A stretch of 64,000 nt of DNA from Isoetes taiwanensis (lineage: Eukaryota > Streptophyta > Lycopodiopsida > Isoetales > Isoetaceae), in assembly GCA_021234155.1 (NCBI GenBank), contig JAJEKV010000003.1:20940386-21004385 (forward strand), given 5' to 3'. Shown here piece after piece: positions 35,956 to 48,147 of the stretch (position 1 is the first letter of the stretch; the number at the start of each line of letters is the position of its first letter). The notes below the pieces were generated by a model. That model did not search any database. It was given only the letters and a program-made list of their open reading frames with translations, and was not told where the DNA came from. A program made the position numbers and the translations under genes.

Positions 35956-36973
35956 GATTTTGTGCTTTTGTGCCTCTCTTTCTGACGCCGAACTTTTGGA
36001 ATCCGCACGATAGTCTCATATCCCATTCTCCTCATAGAGAGATGTGCTTTATGCCATTGGAGCCGCTTCGCGAATGCAATGCCACATCCTTTTACTTCCG
36101 TAGGTGATTCCTATGGGTGACACACACAGTCCCTAATCTTGCATATGCCTTGGCCATGGAACCACAACGCCTTCAAGTTTGTTGAAGGCAAAGCGAGACC
36201 GCTGGTTCACCAAACGGAGTGCAAAGCGACGCATGCCCATTAATCAGCACGGATGCCGACCTCGATCGCTTGATGCAATATCTTGACATGCTTCCTTGGT
36301 GAGCTATGGGATGCTTCCACACACCAGCACTCGTTAAGACGCACGCATTATAAAGCTAACATCAACCCTTCACTTGCTCGTGGACCACAACGCTACTTTG
36401 CCCGCCTGCGCCCATCAAGCATCGACAGAACCATCAAGCATGACAATGGCCTTTATCTCAGACTGGTTCCCATCACCTCCACCTTGAAACAGGTCGCTGG
36501 ACATGAGAGCTGATGGGAGGTTCTGGACGTGTTCTTGTTGCCGCTTTGGGCCTCCTTGAGGATGAACATCACGCTTTCAGTTCGGCCCTCGATTTGCACC
36601 TATCCCGCCAATTATGCTACCGTTCGCTCATTATCACCCAACCGGCCGCGACGCGTTTAACACTCCTACCGCCCCGGCCATGGTTACATTGCAGAGGTTC
36701 TTCATCTACGTGGTTCGCTTGATGACCACTTGATGGTTGCCGGCAGCCGCTCAGACGATTTGTACATACTTCTAGTTAGCTTATTATCGGCCGGTGTTTT
36801 TCCCCGAATTTTTTTGAGCGGGGTTTTTTCATCCCGCACGCATAATCTTTGCTTAAACCCGCCTACCGCTCGATTGCAAGGTACAACTCGTTGACTCTCT
36901 TTTGTATTGGGTTTTTTAGGCCTTTTGGTCTCCATGGACGCTTAAACTTTCTATTCTATTCTATTCTATTCTT
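35956..36973 (+). mobile_element. LINE 3' fragment (copy B)
   Basis: Matches 3837-4853. It starts abruptly at TGTGCTTTTGTGCCTC after the F8 fragment. The HHAF...DLHL and YKANINPSLARGPQRY blocks are recognisable, as are the CCCCG/CGGGG hairpin at about 36802-36823, the TTTTTTCATC signal and the (TTCTA)n tail at 36949-36972. Confidence 0.8.
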
Positions 36974-36974
36974 G

Positions 36975-38585
36975 CATAGCGGAAATGTTGTGCCAAATCT
37001 ATCTTTTGTTATCAACAAAGGTATACGCTTTATTGCATCCGCTCTCCAATAGCTTAGCAGTTTTGACCTACAACTATCCTCCAAAATAATCTCTTTCCCT
37101 ACAACTATCCTCCAAATTAATCTCTTTCCTAATGCATCCGCTCTCAAATATACAGATAGATACCAAAGCCATCGCCTTCTAGATAATATCATTGAGTTGT
37201 CGATTGATGCTTTCAATGCTTCCGTGCAAATACATAGCAACCTGATTAATGATACTATAAACCAAGTGTTTTATCATCTCGCTTTTACATTCCCATGCAT
37301 AGTCCGAAAAGAAGACTCTTTTCTCTCCTTTGATGAATCAGAAACAAAGTAAGGACATCTCATTCTCACATCTCGATATAGCAAAGAGAGCTTATTATAT
37401 TTTCTCGCTCGTAAATACCGCTTTTAATATCTCTTTATTGCAAAACGGTTCATGATTAAATGAAACTTAAAAGGCCAATACACAACAATCCCATCATCAC
37501 AGATCAACAACTTACACAACGGCAACACATTGACAATACCCAATCACATTTCGAACTGCACAAACTCTCCATCATGAGCCCAGTAAACACAATATAATTA
37601 AAGACACCAATTCAAAAAAAGAGTTGCAACACCAAACCCATCACATCCAACCCCTACGACCAAGACACCTCAAAGAAACCGGCCAGGCCTCAAGAATCAG
37701 AATAAAGGATGAAGCCTTACCAATTGTGCAAACAATTTACTAGCGTATATACAAATATCATCCACAACACCTTTCAACCGTCTAAGGCCTCGACAAATTA
37801 GACTTCCCGCAAACAAAGACGATATGCAAATACGCCTTCCATCGCCGCCATCCTTTCAAATCCCCTCGACTCTCGTGATCCATCCTTTCACGTAACCTCC
37901 CACCTCTACCCCTTTCTCAAGCTCAAGATCCACCTCCATATCTCCTTCCATATTCTTGAGCTACCACACTTTCTTCTTAAGAACATCACACAAAGAAAGA
38001 ATATGGCTATTCTCCATGCCAAATCCTCGCCCAATACAACTATACAAACAATAGAACCAATGCGATGTCCACTTTCATATGCGCTTCCCGACACCGGTGC
38101 TCTATTTCCAAATACTATATCATGTCAATTCCCTTATTCACACATAACATCCAACACATGACCTTGAAAAATTTCCACACTCTTACTACTATCCTTTTTG
38201 GTCACTTTATAAACCTTATGACCTTACACATCCCACATCTCATCACATACACACCACAACAACTCTAAACTCCAACTAAATATTCCATAACGGTATCCAC
38301 ATAGCAGACCGACATTTCCAAACCAAAGACTTAAAAAAAAAAAAGGATGCCGAAACCAAAACAACAAACTCTATATCCAGATACTACTATATCAACTACT
38401 CATACATACTACTTTCAAATTCACAATACATGGACATGAGTTCCTCATACATTATCCAATACATATTCAACAACGTAGATGTATCTACAGAGATGGATGA
38501 GCTCAAGATTCTCCAACTCTACCGAAGGCCGAGGCCGAGCCGATGAATGAATGAAAGAAAAAGGGTGGGCGGCCCCTTTTCTAGT
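36975..38585. other. Strongly C-over-G skewed block (copy B)
   Basis: Counterpart of 4860-6455 with the same strand asymmetry (about 37470-38500). No intact gene is present. Confidence 0.65.
37660..38140 (-). pseudogene. Decayed coding sequence of unknown family (copy B)
   Basis: Counterpart of 5525-6030. At least two of the four stops (GAA-TAG-CCA and TGG-TAG-CTC contexts) are shared with copy A, so they predate the 32-kb duplication. Additional indels are specific to this copy. Confidence 0.4.
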
Positions 38586-38589
38586 CTCA

Positions 38590-39290
38590 AAATATGGAGA
38601 TATGATTATTTTTTATAGTTGAAGGCACTATAGTAGGGCATAGCAAGGCATCTCCAAGGTATAGGCGGAGGCACAATAGTAGGGTAAGGTATCTCAGACT
38701 TTATTACGCTATAACAAAAAAGTAACGCTTCGAAAGCACGTACATTTCCGACATGCAATATTTTTTAATATATCAATGAAAACAACATTTGTCATTGGAA
38801 TGCAAAACACATTTTAGATAAACACCTAGAAAGGTAAAAGACATTTTTCTCCATCCTCCCAAGAGGCCCAAATAAAAGTTTTAGGTGCAAAAGAACTTGC
38901 ATCTACATACCAGCTTCTTCTTTGGTACAAGCCAATGAAAATTTCCTCATACATGAATTGCAAATTTTAAATTCAAGAATATATATTAAAGTCTGATAAT
39001 GAAAGCAGTTAGCACTCTGCCATGTTATGCATCCATTGAGCCTTTTCAATTCCTTGTACGATATTTTTCCAACAGATTGTGGTATAAAAACTTCCTTTCA
39101 CCAAGAACTTGTATCAACATAGTAGCCCCATATCCAGTTTTTCTTTGGCCCTTGGTCTAAAATAAAAATGCAACCATTTATAGTGGGCCTGCCATTACAT
39201 GGACCTAAATTAAGATGCACAGGCTCACTGATACTCCACTTCTGGCGAGTAAAAAGGAGATGCATGGTAGTAAAAGGGCAACATAATAAA
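38590..39290 (-). pseudogene. F': tail of a diverged F-box gene plus 3' flank (copy B)
   Basis: Same structure as 6460-7165, with KWSISEPVHLNLGPCNG and FILDQGPKKNWIWGY readable at about 39110-39260. The join to PPR sequence near 39290 is the same as in copy A. Confidence 0.75.
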
Positions 39291-40735
39291 CTTCTTGTTA
39301 AAAACTTCTTGTGTTTCCTTAAATGAATGACATTTAGCATACATGTCAACTAATCTCGTGGTTTCCTTAAATGAACGACATTTAGCATACATGTCAACCA
39401 ACTTAATTGCCAACAAGAAGATCGCTTTCAATCTCCTTTTCTGCAATAGCTTTGTGTACTTTCCGTCCTCTATCAATATATTTTAAGCTGCCACAAGCTT
39501 TCAATCTAATAGCAGAATCTGGGATTGTGTCTTCGAGCCGCAGTTCCCAAAGCATTTTAAAACTTCTTGATCTAAATCGTGTTCAGGTAATTGCTCGCAA
39601 TCAATGTTTGCCCAAGATGCAAAGATCCCGAACCGGGCACTGTCAAAAGACTTCCCTGCGGCCTCAGTGAGTGAGCCACATCTAGCATACATGGTAACCA
39701 ACGCCGTGCGAAGAAAAGAATCTGCTTCAGGAAGCTTTTGAAAAATGATTTGTGTGTATCCTTCGCCCCTTTACTATCAAGCCTAAACCGCCACAAAGAC
39801 TTCAAGAAATAAACAAAGGTGATAGGATTTGGAACCACCCTATCCAAGAGCATCTTTTCAAAGCATTTCAAACAAGATCATGGAAAGCTCATTTTCCGAT
39901 ATCCCAAATTAAAGCAAAACCAACCCACAACATCTCGAACTTGTAGCCTCAAGAAGACATCCTGCGGCCTCACCAAGGGAGCCACATTGCATACATGTCA
40001 ATCAAACAATTCCCCGTGAAATGATCCTTTAAAAGTCCTCTTCGCGGCAATTTCATTATGGATTTCACGACCCTTATCAAGCATCCTCATGCTACCACAA
40101 GCTTTTAAAATGCAAACAAAAGTCACATCATCCGGGTTAGTCCCTCCAGGTTGCATCTTTCCAAAACACTTGAGTGCTTCACTTGATCCATGTTTGGTGT
40201 ACCCCGAAATTATCGTGAATCCAAGACACGGGGTCTGCCGTGATGAAAGCTTGTCAAATGTTTCCATAGCCTCAGCTAGTAAACCACACTTGGCATACAT
40301 ATGAACTAAGGTTGTATTAACAAAATGCATCCCTTTCAAGTCCCTTTTCTTGGATCATAATATGTACTTGCTCGCCTCCTTCCAGATCTTTTGTTTTAGC
40401 ACAAGCTCTCAACGGCTATAGGGTGTGATTGCTAGCATCCACAATGTCTTCTTGCATCTTATGGTAGACTCTAAGAGCATATCCCCGATTGTCCACAATC
40501 AATATATCCGTAAATCATCGGGTCCAATTTTTAATGCTCAAGACGATGAGCCAAGGAGTTGAAAGCTTGTCTGCGCATCGACACGCCCCACTCTCCACAA
40601 AAGCAGCGCAATGTGATTGTCAAGACATCCGGGACCTTCCAAAACTATTGCAAATTTTGCCATGCAAACGACTAAAATATCAGAGGTTCCTTTGTTTCCC
40701 GCACTTTTGCAAAACAAACAATGTTGAAAAGCAAA
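39291..40735 (-). pseudogene. PPR (PLS-type) protein pseudogene (copy B)
   Basis: Same motif order as copy A. Well-preserved parts are VNTTLVHMYAKCGLLAEAM (about 40260-40330), FTIISGYTKHGSSEALKCF, DDVTFVCILKACGSMRML and VTMYARCGSLTEA (about 39660-39700). Combining the two copies shows seven or more PPR motifs. Frames are broken at different places in A and B, so some breaks arose, or were introduced by error, after the duplication. The DMYAKC duplication is present at 39320-39400. Confidence 0.85.
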
Positions 40736-40761
40736 GGTCGCTCACCATGCTAGATTGTTTA

Positions 40762-41257
40762 GGGCAATAACTTCCTTACCCCCATATTTTATTTTCCTCG
40801 GATCAACTGCGTGTTTCCAATGGTGGCTCACGTAGACAAAGGCCAAACCTCGCATGATTTCAGCAAAGGACCTATTGAATGCCTTAAAAGATCAAGGTAA
40901 GAATAAAGTCACATTCTAAATTTCCCTAGTCCTTGTTTTTGACCACATAGGTTATACTGGATAAACGATTTACCTCCATATTTGTTGATCCTTTTCAAAA
41001 TTCTCGCATCGAGTCATGGGTAACGAGATAAAGCTTGCATCTTCTTCCAAAAACGCTTGAAAACTTGATTCGTGATTCAGAGCCAACGAGATAAAGCTTG
41101 CATCTTCTTCCAAAAACGAAAAACTTGATTCGCATTTGATAATTCTCAAGCCGCTTGGATAACCTTTCTTCTACCATGGCATTTAAGCGAAGTCGATAGG
41201 TCTCTCATCACCATACTTTGGAAATACTCGGGTTTCAAAGCTACTAACGTTATGCAT
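40762..41257 (-). pseudogene. X5: first exons of gene X, PPR-linked copy B
   Basis: ATG at 41257. Shares the 59-bp internal duplication with the PPR-linked copy A (here about 41027-41140) and joins the PPR sequence at the same GGCAATAACTTCC boundary. Confidence 0.5.
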
Positions 41258-41862
41258 ATTCAAAAGTCACTTACAAATTACAAATAAGTTGGAATATAAA
41301 TGATCAACCTGAGTCCTTGACTTGAACATACTTGTGTCAAAGGTGTCAAATTACACACTATCTCAAAATTTGAAGATATCATTACTTTTTATAGTTGAAG
41401 GCACGGGCAAGGCAAGGCATGCTCCGAGGTATAGTAAGGCACAATAGTAGGGTAAGGTATATGCACTTTATTACGGTTGCACAAAAACGTAAACGCTTTT
41501 CGAAAGCACGTATACTTCCGCCATGCAAGATTTTAAATTATATAAATGAAAAGCATTGGAATGCAAAACACATCTTTAATAATCACCTAGAAAGGTAAAA
41601 AGACATTTTAATATATCTTCTTCATCCTTCAAGAGGCCGCCAAATAAATGTTCTCGTGGTGCACAAGAACTTGCATCTACACACCGGCCTATTCTTTGGT
41701 ACCGCACAAATGAAAACTTCCCCAAAGATAATTTGCAGATTCTAGAATTTAAGGTTATATATTAAAGTCTGATAATGAAAGGCAAGTTCTGATTAGCACT
41801 TTCTGCCATGTTATGCATCCCAATGAAAAGCACATTTTCCATTGGGCCTTTTCAATTCTCGT

Positions 41863-42683
41863 TTAAGAAACGGAAAGGAGAAGTTTTTCATAGGCTATAC
41901 TTTTCCACAGCTTATCTTGGACTCGAATGAGAACGTATTTTTCTTTATCCTCCTCAAGATAAAAACCAACAATATCTTCTCGTGGGTTCAAGAACGGGAC
42001 ACCCCGCCAAATAAAGCTCCTTCTCCGGACCCAATCTCATGTACGATAATTTTCCAACAGATTCTCGGTATAAAAACTTCCTTCTTTGACCAAGAACTTG
42101 TATCAACATGGTAGCGCCATATCCAGGTTCTTCTTTGGCCCTTCGTCTAAAATAAAAATGTAACCATAGTGCATAATGAGCCTCCCGCTGCGTGGACCTA
42201 AATTAAGCCAAGACCGCTCATCGATACTCCACTTTTCGACGTGTGAGAGGTAGACTACAAGTCGAATTAAGGGAAAAGGATGCATGGCGTTACAAAGGGC
42301 AACATAATAATTTCTATCTGGAAAATACATGAACCGCACTTCTATGACGGAGCTAAAGACATTGGGAGGACTCAAGGTATCAACAATTCCTTTACCCATC
42401 ACAACCAATTTTTTCCGCTTGTGCTCAGAATCGCATCTTACATCTTCAAATGAATCATCGACGCCGGACAATACCAGATCCTCTTTCTCTTACGCAATTT
42501 GAAACTAACTTGACTCATAAACGGATGATACTTTCCCCGAGAGTCGGCTTTGCCAAAAAAGATTTGGAAGAAATGTAACGATACCGGTGCTTGGGCGTAG
42601 CTGAAAACCGCGCCAGATCGCGATAAATCCCAGACCGAAGGGGACCTTTCTATAAACCCGTCGGGGAGATTAGGGTTCGACAT
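41863..42683 (-). pseudogene. F5: F-box gene copy, frameshifted
   Basis: ATG at 42683 (MSNPNLPDGFIE), stop at 41863-41865. The F-box leucine-proline core is visible, but indels near 42620-42650 (CCCAGACCGAAGGGGACC versus CGGCACCTGAAGCAGGACC in F6) break the domain. An open middle frame covers 42103-42471. Many changes sit at CTG/CAG positions of F6. Confidence 0.7.
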
Positions 42684-42904
42684 ACTACCACGACCGCCCC
42701 CTCCAATGCTCATAATATAATATAAGCGCCTTTTTCGGAAAAGGTCGAACAGCAAAAAAAGGTTTTGGGAAAAGCTTTTTTTTTTGGACGAAATCCATCA
42801 TAATTCAGACGAAATGAAATCCGGGACACCTTCGTTTTATACACACCCACCGTGCGGTGCCGGGTCGATTATAAGCCCCCGGAATCGGTCGCTTTTTAGG
42901 GCCG

Positions 42905-43090
42905 CGTATACCGGTCCCGTGTAAATTAGCATACCGGGGCCGGTATACTAACACACGGGCCCGGTATACGTGGCCTTATCGGGCGCCGGTATACAGTCAA
43001 ATCGCGACCAGCGTGGCACACATGATACAGGGGCCGGTATACGGGCGTCTTACGTGGCCTATAAATTCGCGTATACCAGGGCCGGTATAC
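42905..43090 (-). promoter_or_regulatory. P5: array of GTATAC palindromes upstream of F5
   Basis: Seven GTATAC palindromes lie within about 190 bp, five of them in the form CCGGTATAC and two as GCGTATACC. They are 220-410 bp upstream of the F5 start codon. A TATA-like CCTATAAAT occurs at about 43059 on the plus strand, and GGCCACATGTGG and a TTTAGGGTTTT telo-box follow to the right. This is the clearest copy of the P array. A regulator-binding function is inferred from repetition, symmetry and position only. Confidence 0.5.
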
Positions 43091-43269
43091 GACACGGCCC
43101 ACGGGCACCGTTAGATCAAATGGATGGCCAGATGGCCACATGTGGTTTTTTTAAAGCGGTTGTGCGCAAAATCTCGCGCGTCCAATTTTTTTAGGGTTTT
43201 CATGTTCGTTGATTACACGGTTTGTTTGGGCGGCTTGCCTTAGATTTAAAATCAGTTGGATGAAACGGT

Positions 43270-44875
43270 GCGTGGGGCATCATGGGGTTAAATTTGTGTG
43301 TCGACTTCTATTGTCTCGCAAGGCTCTCATATTTAATTAGTTCTTGTTAGAACTCTGGCACTTTGTCCATAGTGAGTTCCACTCTTATCATAGAACATCG
43401 TCATTTTCATATATTCAATTGCAATCACTGAAGGTCGGCATTTTGGCAATGATTTCTTATCGATGGCAGTCTAGGTTTTTGTTGTTCTTTTCTGCATCTA
43501 ATCTAATGTTTATAATACAATAATGGTGTTTCCTTACATGTTGATGAAATTTTTACCTTTTGACCTACAAATGCTCTCTGGATTTGTAACTCTTCCCTTG
43601 AGACTTGATCTGATGAATTTTGGGTGTTGAGTTGTGAGTTTGAAGAACTTCTCTAATATCAACTCTTCAAGAACAAAATTAAACATAGTCTTAACAGAAT
43701 CTCCCATAGCTATAGCTTGTTTTGGTAGAAAAGGTAAGAAATAAAGGTTATTTTTTAAATTGCTTGCAGCCAGCTCTATATTGACATGCATATATCATGA
43801 AACCGTTAACATGAAGTTTCAAAGGTAGATGATCATTGAAATCAATTCAAAAACGCTTTTAAATGGATGTAATTTGTTTAGTTTTTGTATTTGTGGGAGC
43901 GGTGAGCGTCTACATTCTAGAGAAGATGTTTGAAGCTTTTTTAATGTAAATCAAATTTTAATATAAAGCTGTCAGTTTCACCATCAAACATCGGAGCTCA
44001 GAGTTTGGAGTTTTTGCAGGCTTTGAGCTTTAAAACAAAACCATCATGATACTTGCACAGGTCGTGATCCACACTTTCATAATGCATATCATGTATCTAA
44101 ATATAGAAAAATTCTTAGATGCAACTTCCAGAAAAATAACATATAGATAGAATAGCATACCTCCAACAGTAACTCTGGATCATCTACACTTCCCTCTTCT
44201 TCCAGGTCACGTCCATGAAGCTCCAGCTGCAACAAACTATGATACAATGTAAGAACTGCAAAGCTAGAGATCACAATTGAGACTTTTAGAGAGATGAAAA
44301 GAAAGGCATGCAAGATAGAGATAAATGCCGCATGATTGTTCCATCTAGGGCTGCATTGTACAAAGCCCTAAAGTTTAATAATCATGATTCACTCATATTT
44401 AAAAGCGCAAAGTATGATATAACAACCTTTCTTTCTACTATCGCTATTCTTTGGAGAGATAACTTAAAAGAAAGGAGGGAATACTTTTTCTGCAGCAGGA
44501 GTTCTTCATCACTACAAACCTTATCCAATGAGAAAGAAGCATATCCAATCACGCAATTTCATATCTCCCTTGGTACTCTCTACAATTCGTTGTGTCTAAG
44601 CAGCTCCAAAGCTTTTCCTTTGAAAATTGGAATTCTAGGCACCGGACAAATCGAAATCCAGCAATCAAGTTTTGGGTTGCCAAGGGCAAAGAAACTTTGC
44701 TAAAAAGGACCCAAAGGGCCAAGCGGCTAAATCTGGTACAAGAAAAGATGGAGGCTACAAGATTAGATGAAAGGAGAAACAATGGAGAGGTATTGGGGCG
44801 CCGGAGTAGAGCTTTTTAAATGGCAGATGAGAATTGGCACAGAAAGAACGCAGCAAAAAGGCAAAAATAAGGGAA
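43270..44875 (-). pseudogene. E3b: short, internally deleted copy of gene E
   Basis: Cleanest short copy. The promoter region and 5' exons run from 44875 to the LELHGRDLEEEGSVDDPELL exon (about 44160-44226), and at about 43982 the sequence switches to the final exon region (about 43555-43720). Relative to the full copy (breakpoints near 46120 and 48999) about 2.9 kb is missing, with CCAT microhomology. The promoter has TTTAAAAA at about 44813 instead of TATAAAAA. Confidence 0.65.
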
Positions 44876-45178
44876 TGGCTCTAGCATAAAAAAGGCCGAA
44901 CATTGCTCTGGACAAAGTGGCAATGCAACCACCGAACAACCGACACTATGCAGTCGGCACACAAAACAACACGAAGAACTGAATCTTCGGCAACAAATAT
45001 CACAGAAGAATTGAATCTCCTCTGGAAGGAGGGATGGCTGCCGAGGGTAAACCGTAAGAGTTCCAGAGAGAGAGGAAAAGAAAACTACTTAAATCTGACG
45101 GTCTATAATAAGAGTTTTCACAACAAAATCAACGGCCGAGATGCTCTGCACACACTACATTTTGCTTTTATTATTATA

Positions 45179-45212
45179 CTAGAAAAAGTGCCCAGCGTTG
45201 CTGGGCTTTTCG
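45179..45212 (-). mobile_element. Helitron-like 3' terminus, best copy
   Basis: Read on the minus strand: a perfect 7-bp hairpin (GCCCAGC-AAC-GCTGGGC, 45106 to 45090 offset by 100, i.e. 45190-45206 on plus), then ACTTTTT, then CTAG (45179-45182), then T. A short GC hairpin 7 nt before CTRR-3' with a following host T is the hallmark of Helitron rolling-circle transposon 3' ends. The element body would extend to higher coordinates. The 5' TC end and any Rep-helicase were not located. Confidence 0.6.
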
Positions 45213-45254
45213 TCGGGATTAAATTCCAAAATTGGTAGGGTTATGGTTGATAGC

Positions 45255-45360
45255 ATCTAGTTGGACATATATGGTCGTTCCTTAGTTGGGCATAAAATGC
45301 TTTATTTAGTGGACATTTATGGTCGTTCGTTAGTTGGGCATAAAATGTATTATTTATTGA
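45255..45360. repeat. S3: spacer with ~49-bp tandem duplication
   Basis: Two adjacent units containing GGTCGTTC(C/G)TTAGTTGGGC lie between the Helitron-like end and the E3 module. Confidence 0.75.
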
Positions 45361-45693
45361 GGTTAAACTTTGAATACAACTTATATAGTTTTTGAATGTT
45401 CATATCAATCATTTCATCATGGGGTTAAATTTGTGTGTCGACTTCTATTGTCTCACAAGGCTCTCATATTTAATTAGTTCTTGTTAGAACTCTGGCACTT
45501 TGTCCATAGTGAGTTCCACTCTTATCATAGAACATCGTCATTTTCATATATTCAATTGCAATCACTGAAGGTCGGCATTTTGGCAATGATTTCTTATCGA
45601 TGGCAGTCTAGGTTTTTGTTGTTCTTTTCTGCATCTAATCTAATGTTTATAATACAATAATGGTGTTTCCTTACATGTTGATGAAATTTTTAC

Positions 45694-45852
45694 CTTTTGA
45701 CCTACAAATGCTCTCTGGATTTGTAACTCTTCCCTTGAGACTTGATCTGATGAATTTTGGGTGTTGAGTTGTGAGTTTGAAGAAGTTCTCTAATATCAAC
45801 TCTTCAAGAACAAAATTAAACATAGTCTTAACAGAATCTCCCATAGCTATAG
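45694..45852 (-). CDS. E3 candidate exon (GDSVKTMFNFVLEEL)
   Basis: Acceptor AAACAAG|CTATAG at the high end and donor CAAAAG|GTAAAAA at the low end. The reading MGDSVKTMFNFVLEELILEN continues open, with one frame change after ENFF in this copy; in the copies at 52.7 and 58.0 kb it stays open through the donor (SREELQIQRAFVGQK). No family recognised. Confidence 0.45.
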
Positions 45853-46291
45853 CTTGTTTTGGTAGAAAAGGTAAGAAATAAAGGTTATTTTTTAAATTGC
45901 TTGCAGCCAGCTCTATATTGACATGCATATATCATGAAACCATTAACATGAAGTTTCAAAGGTAGATGATCATTGAAATCAATTCAAAAACGCTTTTAAA
46001 TGGATGTAATTTGTTTAGTTTTTGTATTTGTGGGAGCGGTGAGCGTCTACATTCTAGAGAAGATGTTTGAAGCTTTTTTAATGTAAATCAAATTTTAATA
46101 TAAAGCTGTCAGTTTCACCATTATGTCAAAAAAATAACCTTCATATGAGCATCTTTGTTTCTCTAGTTGAGCCAAAAAGTTATATTCTTTAGAAATTGTC
46201 GCTCAACGTTATGACAAGCTGGCATCAATGTATGATGCATGCTGTTAGATGAGTTCAAAAAACTTACATTTAATTTTTACTGCTCAAATTA

Positions 46292-46495
46292 CTTGTCACA
46301 TGTATTGGTACGTTGAATGTCTTTTATTACAAATCATCAAGTTGGGTGTCGATGCAGACTGCTTCAGATAAGGCTCAAGGCTTCAAGACTTCTTGCTATC
46401 ACTGCTTGTCACTTGTATTTATATGTTGAATGTCTTTGTTATAAATCATCAAGTCAGATGCTGATGCAGACTGCTTCAGACAAGGCTTCTTGCTT
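46292..46495 (-). repeat. 113-bp tandem duplication inside gene E
   Basis: Two diverged units start at CTTGTCAC (46292 and 46405) and contain GTTGAATGTCTTT(TA)TTA and AAATCATCAAGT. Minus-strand reading gives EALSEAVCIS-like sequence in both units. The same doublet is in the other E copies that retain this part. Confidence 0.7.
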
Positions 46496-47853
46496 GCTTA
46501 TTCCTTGGATTTTGGCAAACAATGGATAAATGTTACATTTTCTCGTGACCTCACTCATTTCTGCAATCAGTCCCCATAGTGACATAGTCTGCTGTTTATT
46601 GTGGTAAAGAATAACGTGAAAAGGGAAATGCCAATCCAGATAAAACTGACAAAATAATAACAAAAATTTGCATTTCACTGTAGTTCCACGTTCTGGCTCC
46701 ATTTCTTGACTTTGTCAACCTCCTGCAACCAAAATTAAGGCATAAACGTGTTGAACAACAAAATCCTTTTGAAAGAGACTAATGGCAGAGACAAGAACCT
46801 AAACATACAGTGTGCAAGCATATACTATATCGATACGTGAATATTGCCTCTGAGCACAAAAGTCCATGGCATATACCTAGCAAGGCCTTGAAGGCATGGT
46901 TGGAACCGATGCAGTGCCACAGACTTCACCCAAGATTGGCATTTCAACCCATCAATGTTCTGATTAGTATCCATCTTATATCTTAATCCGCAAGATCCAA
47001 GAACCAAGTTTTTAATGGCAAGCAATAGGATAACAAATTCGGCTCAAACAATCCAGCATGTGAAAGACTTAAATTCCTCAAATATTTTTCAAAGTGCATT
47101 TGGACAATGTTAGACAATGACAATGTTAAAAATGTGCAACAACAATATTACCCTGGTTTTGTATAACACGCATGTTGATATTGGAGCTTGAAAATTGAAC
47201 TCATAAAAGAAAAGCACATGGGATAGATATAAGTACCATTGTGGGTGAGAGAGCAGGCAATTTGAGAACATGGCATACAGGAGGCAAGCCTTTGAGACCA
47301 AAATAGAGCTCCAGACTGTAAATTACAATCTACAATGCTTTGCTCCAAACACATGCAGAACCAATAGTGTATTTCAAAATGCATGAACCACCTTGCTTTG
47401 TGATAAACCTGATACAAGACCAGACACGAAAGGAATCAAAGTTTTCTGTCAAGGACAGAGAGGATAGTAAAAATGCAGAAAGAGCTCTATGTGGAACAGG
47501 TTGGTATTAGTACTCAAACTTCAACTATCCCATTGATCAGCTTGCCTAGTATGCCTGCTATCTTGGAATAAGAATAAGAAGACAGATAACGCAGATAAGG
47601 TGATGGATCTTAAAAGGTACTCTGTCAATGCCTATTCACCTTAGTTTAATTTGCACAGGAAGAAATACACATTAAAACGGTAATGACCTGGCCTTTTAAC
47701 CACTCTCAAAGTCAAGCTGGAGACATTATTCCCCTCTTACCCTTTCTTCACTATTAGATGCTAATTCCACATCAAATAGAGAAGAGCTTTAGCAGTGCTC
47801 TAAGTTGGGCAGAGAATTGACCAAATTGGAAAACTTCGATTTTAAATACATAC

Positions 47854-47983
47854 CTTTAACAGTAAGACCAATAAGCATTGGAAGATAATCTTCTACCGCC
47901 AAATTTGGAAGAGCAAATACTTCAAACTCTTTCCCTTCCGATAGTGGCTTTGTTTGGTACTTAAAAAAGGCATCGTATAGAAC
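47854..47983 (-). CDS. E3 candidate exon (DAFFKYQTKP)
   Basis: Acceptor TTTTTGCAG|GTTC and donor GTTAAAG|GTATGT are both good. The exon reads VLYDAFFKYQTKPLSEGK and continues EFEVFALPNLAVEDYLPML without a stop. DAFFKYQTKP and EGKEFEV occur in the same order in splicing factor SF3B2 (PSP region), with a longer linker there; the rest does not match. This may be an SF3B2-derived exon or local resemblance only. Confidence 0.45.
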
Positions 47984-48060
47984 CTGCAAAAATATGGGAT
48001 TATGACACATTGAGTAACGGGTTTGCAGTTTTAGATATGAATATGTTTTCTTATTATCAC

Positions 48061-48147
48061 CTTTAATCAATGTCCACTTTGCTGCATTTTTTCATTCCCA
48101 GCGGCATATTTAACTTGTCGTTTTCTCTCCCCTAAGTTCTTCACAAC
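48061..48147 (-). CDS. E3 candidate exon with in-frame TGA
   Basis: Acceptor CTATCAG|GTTG, donor TTAAAG|GTGATA. Frame 1 reads VVKNLGERKRQVKYAAGNEK and ends SGH-TGA-LK, the stop being one C-to-T change from CGA. The other two frames also contain stops. The exon would only be translatable if the TGA is a mutation or error. Confidence 0.3.

Noticed and set aside
42905..43090. CRISPR-like array of spaced palindromes
   Set aside because: Spacing is irregular, the repeat is only 6-10 bp, and the sequence is plant nuclear DNA.
47110..47417. Minus-strand open frames of 63-89 codons with cysteine-rich and LSPTM-like text
   Set aside because: Overlapping frames in an intron-rich region; the lipoyl-like string is too short to mean anything.
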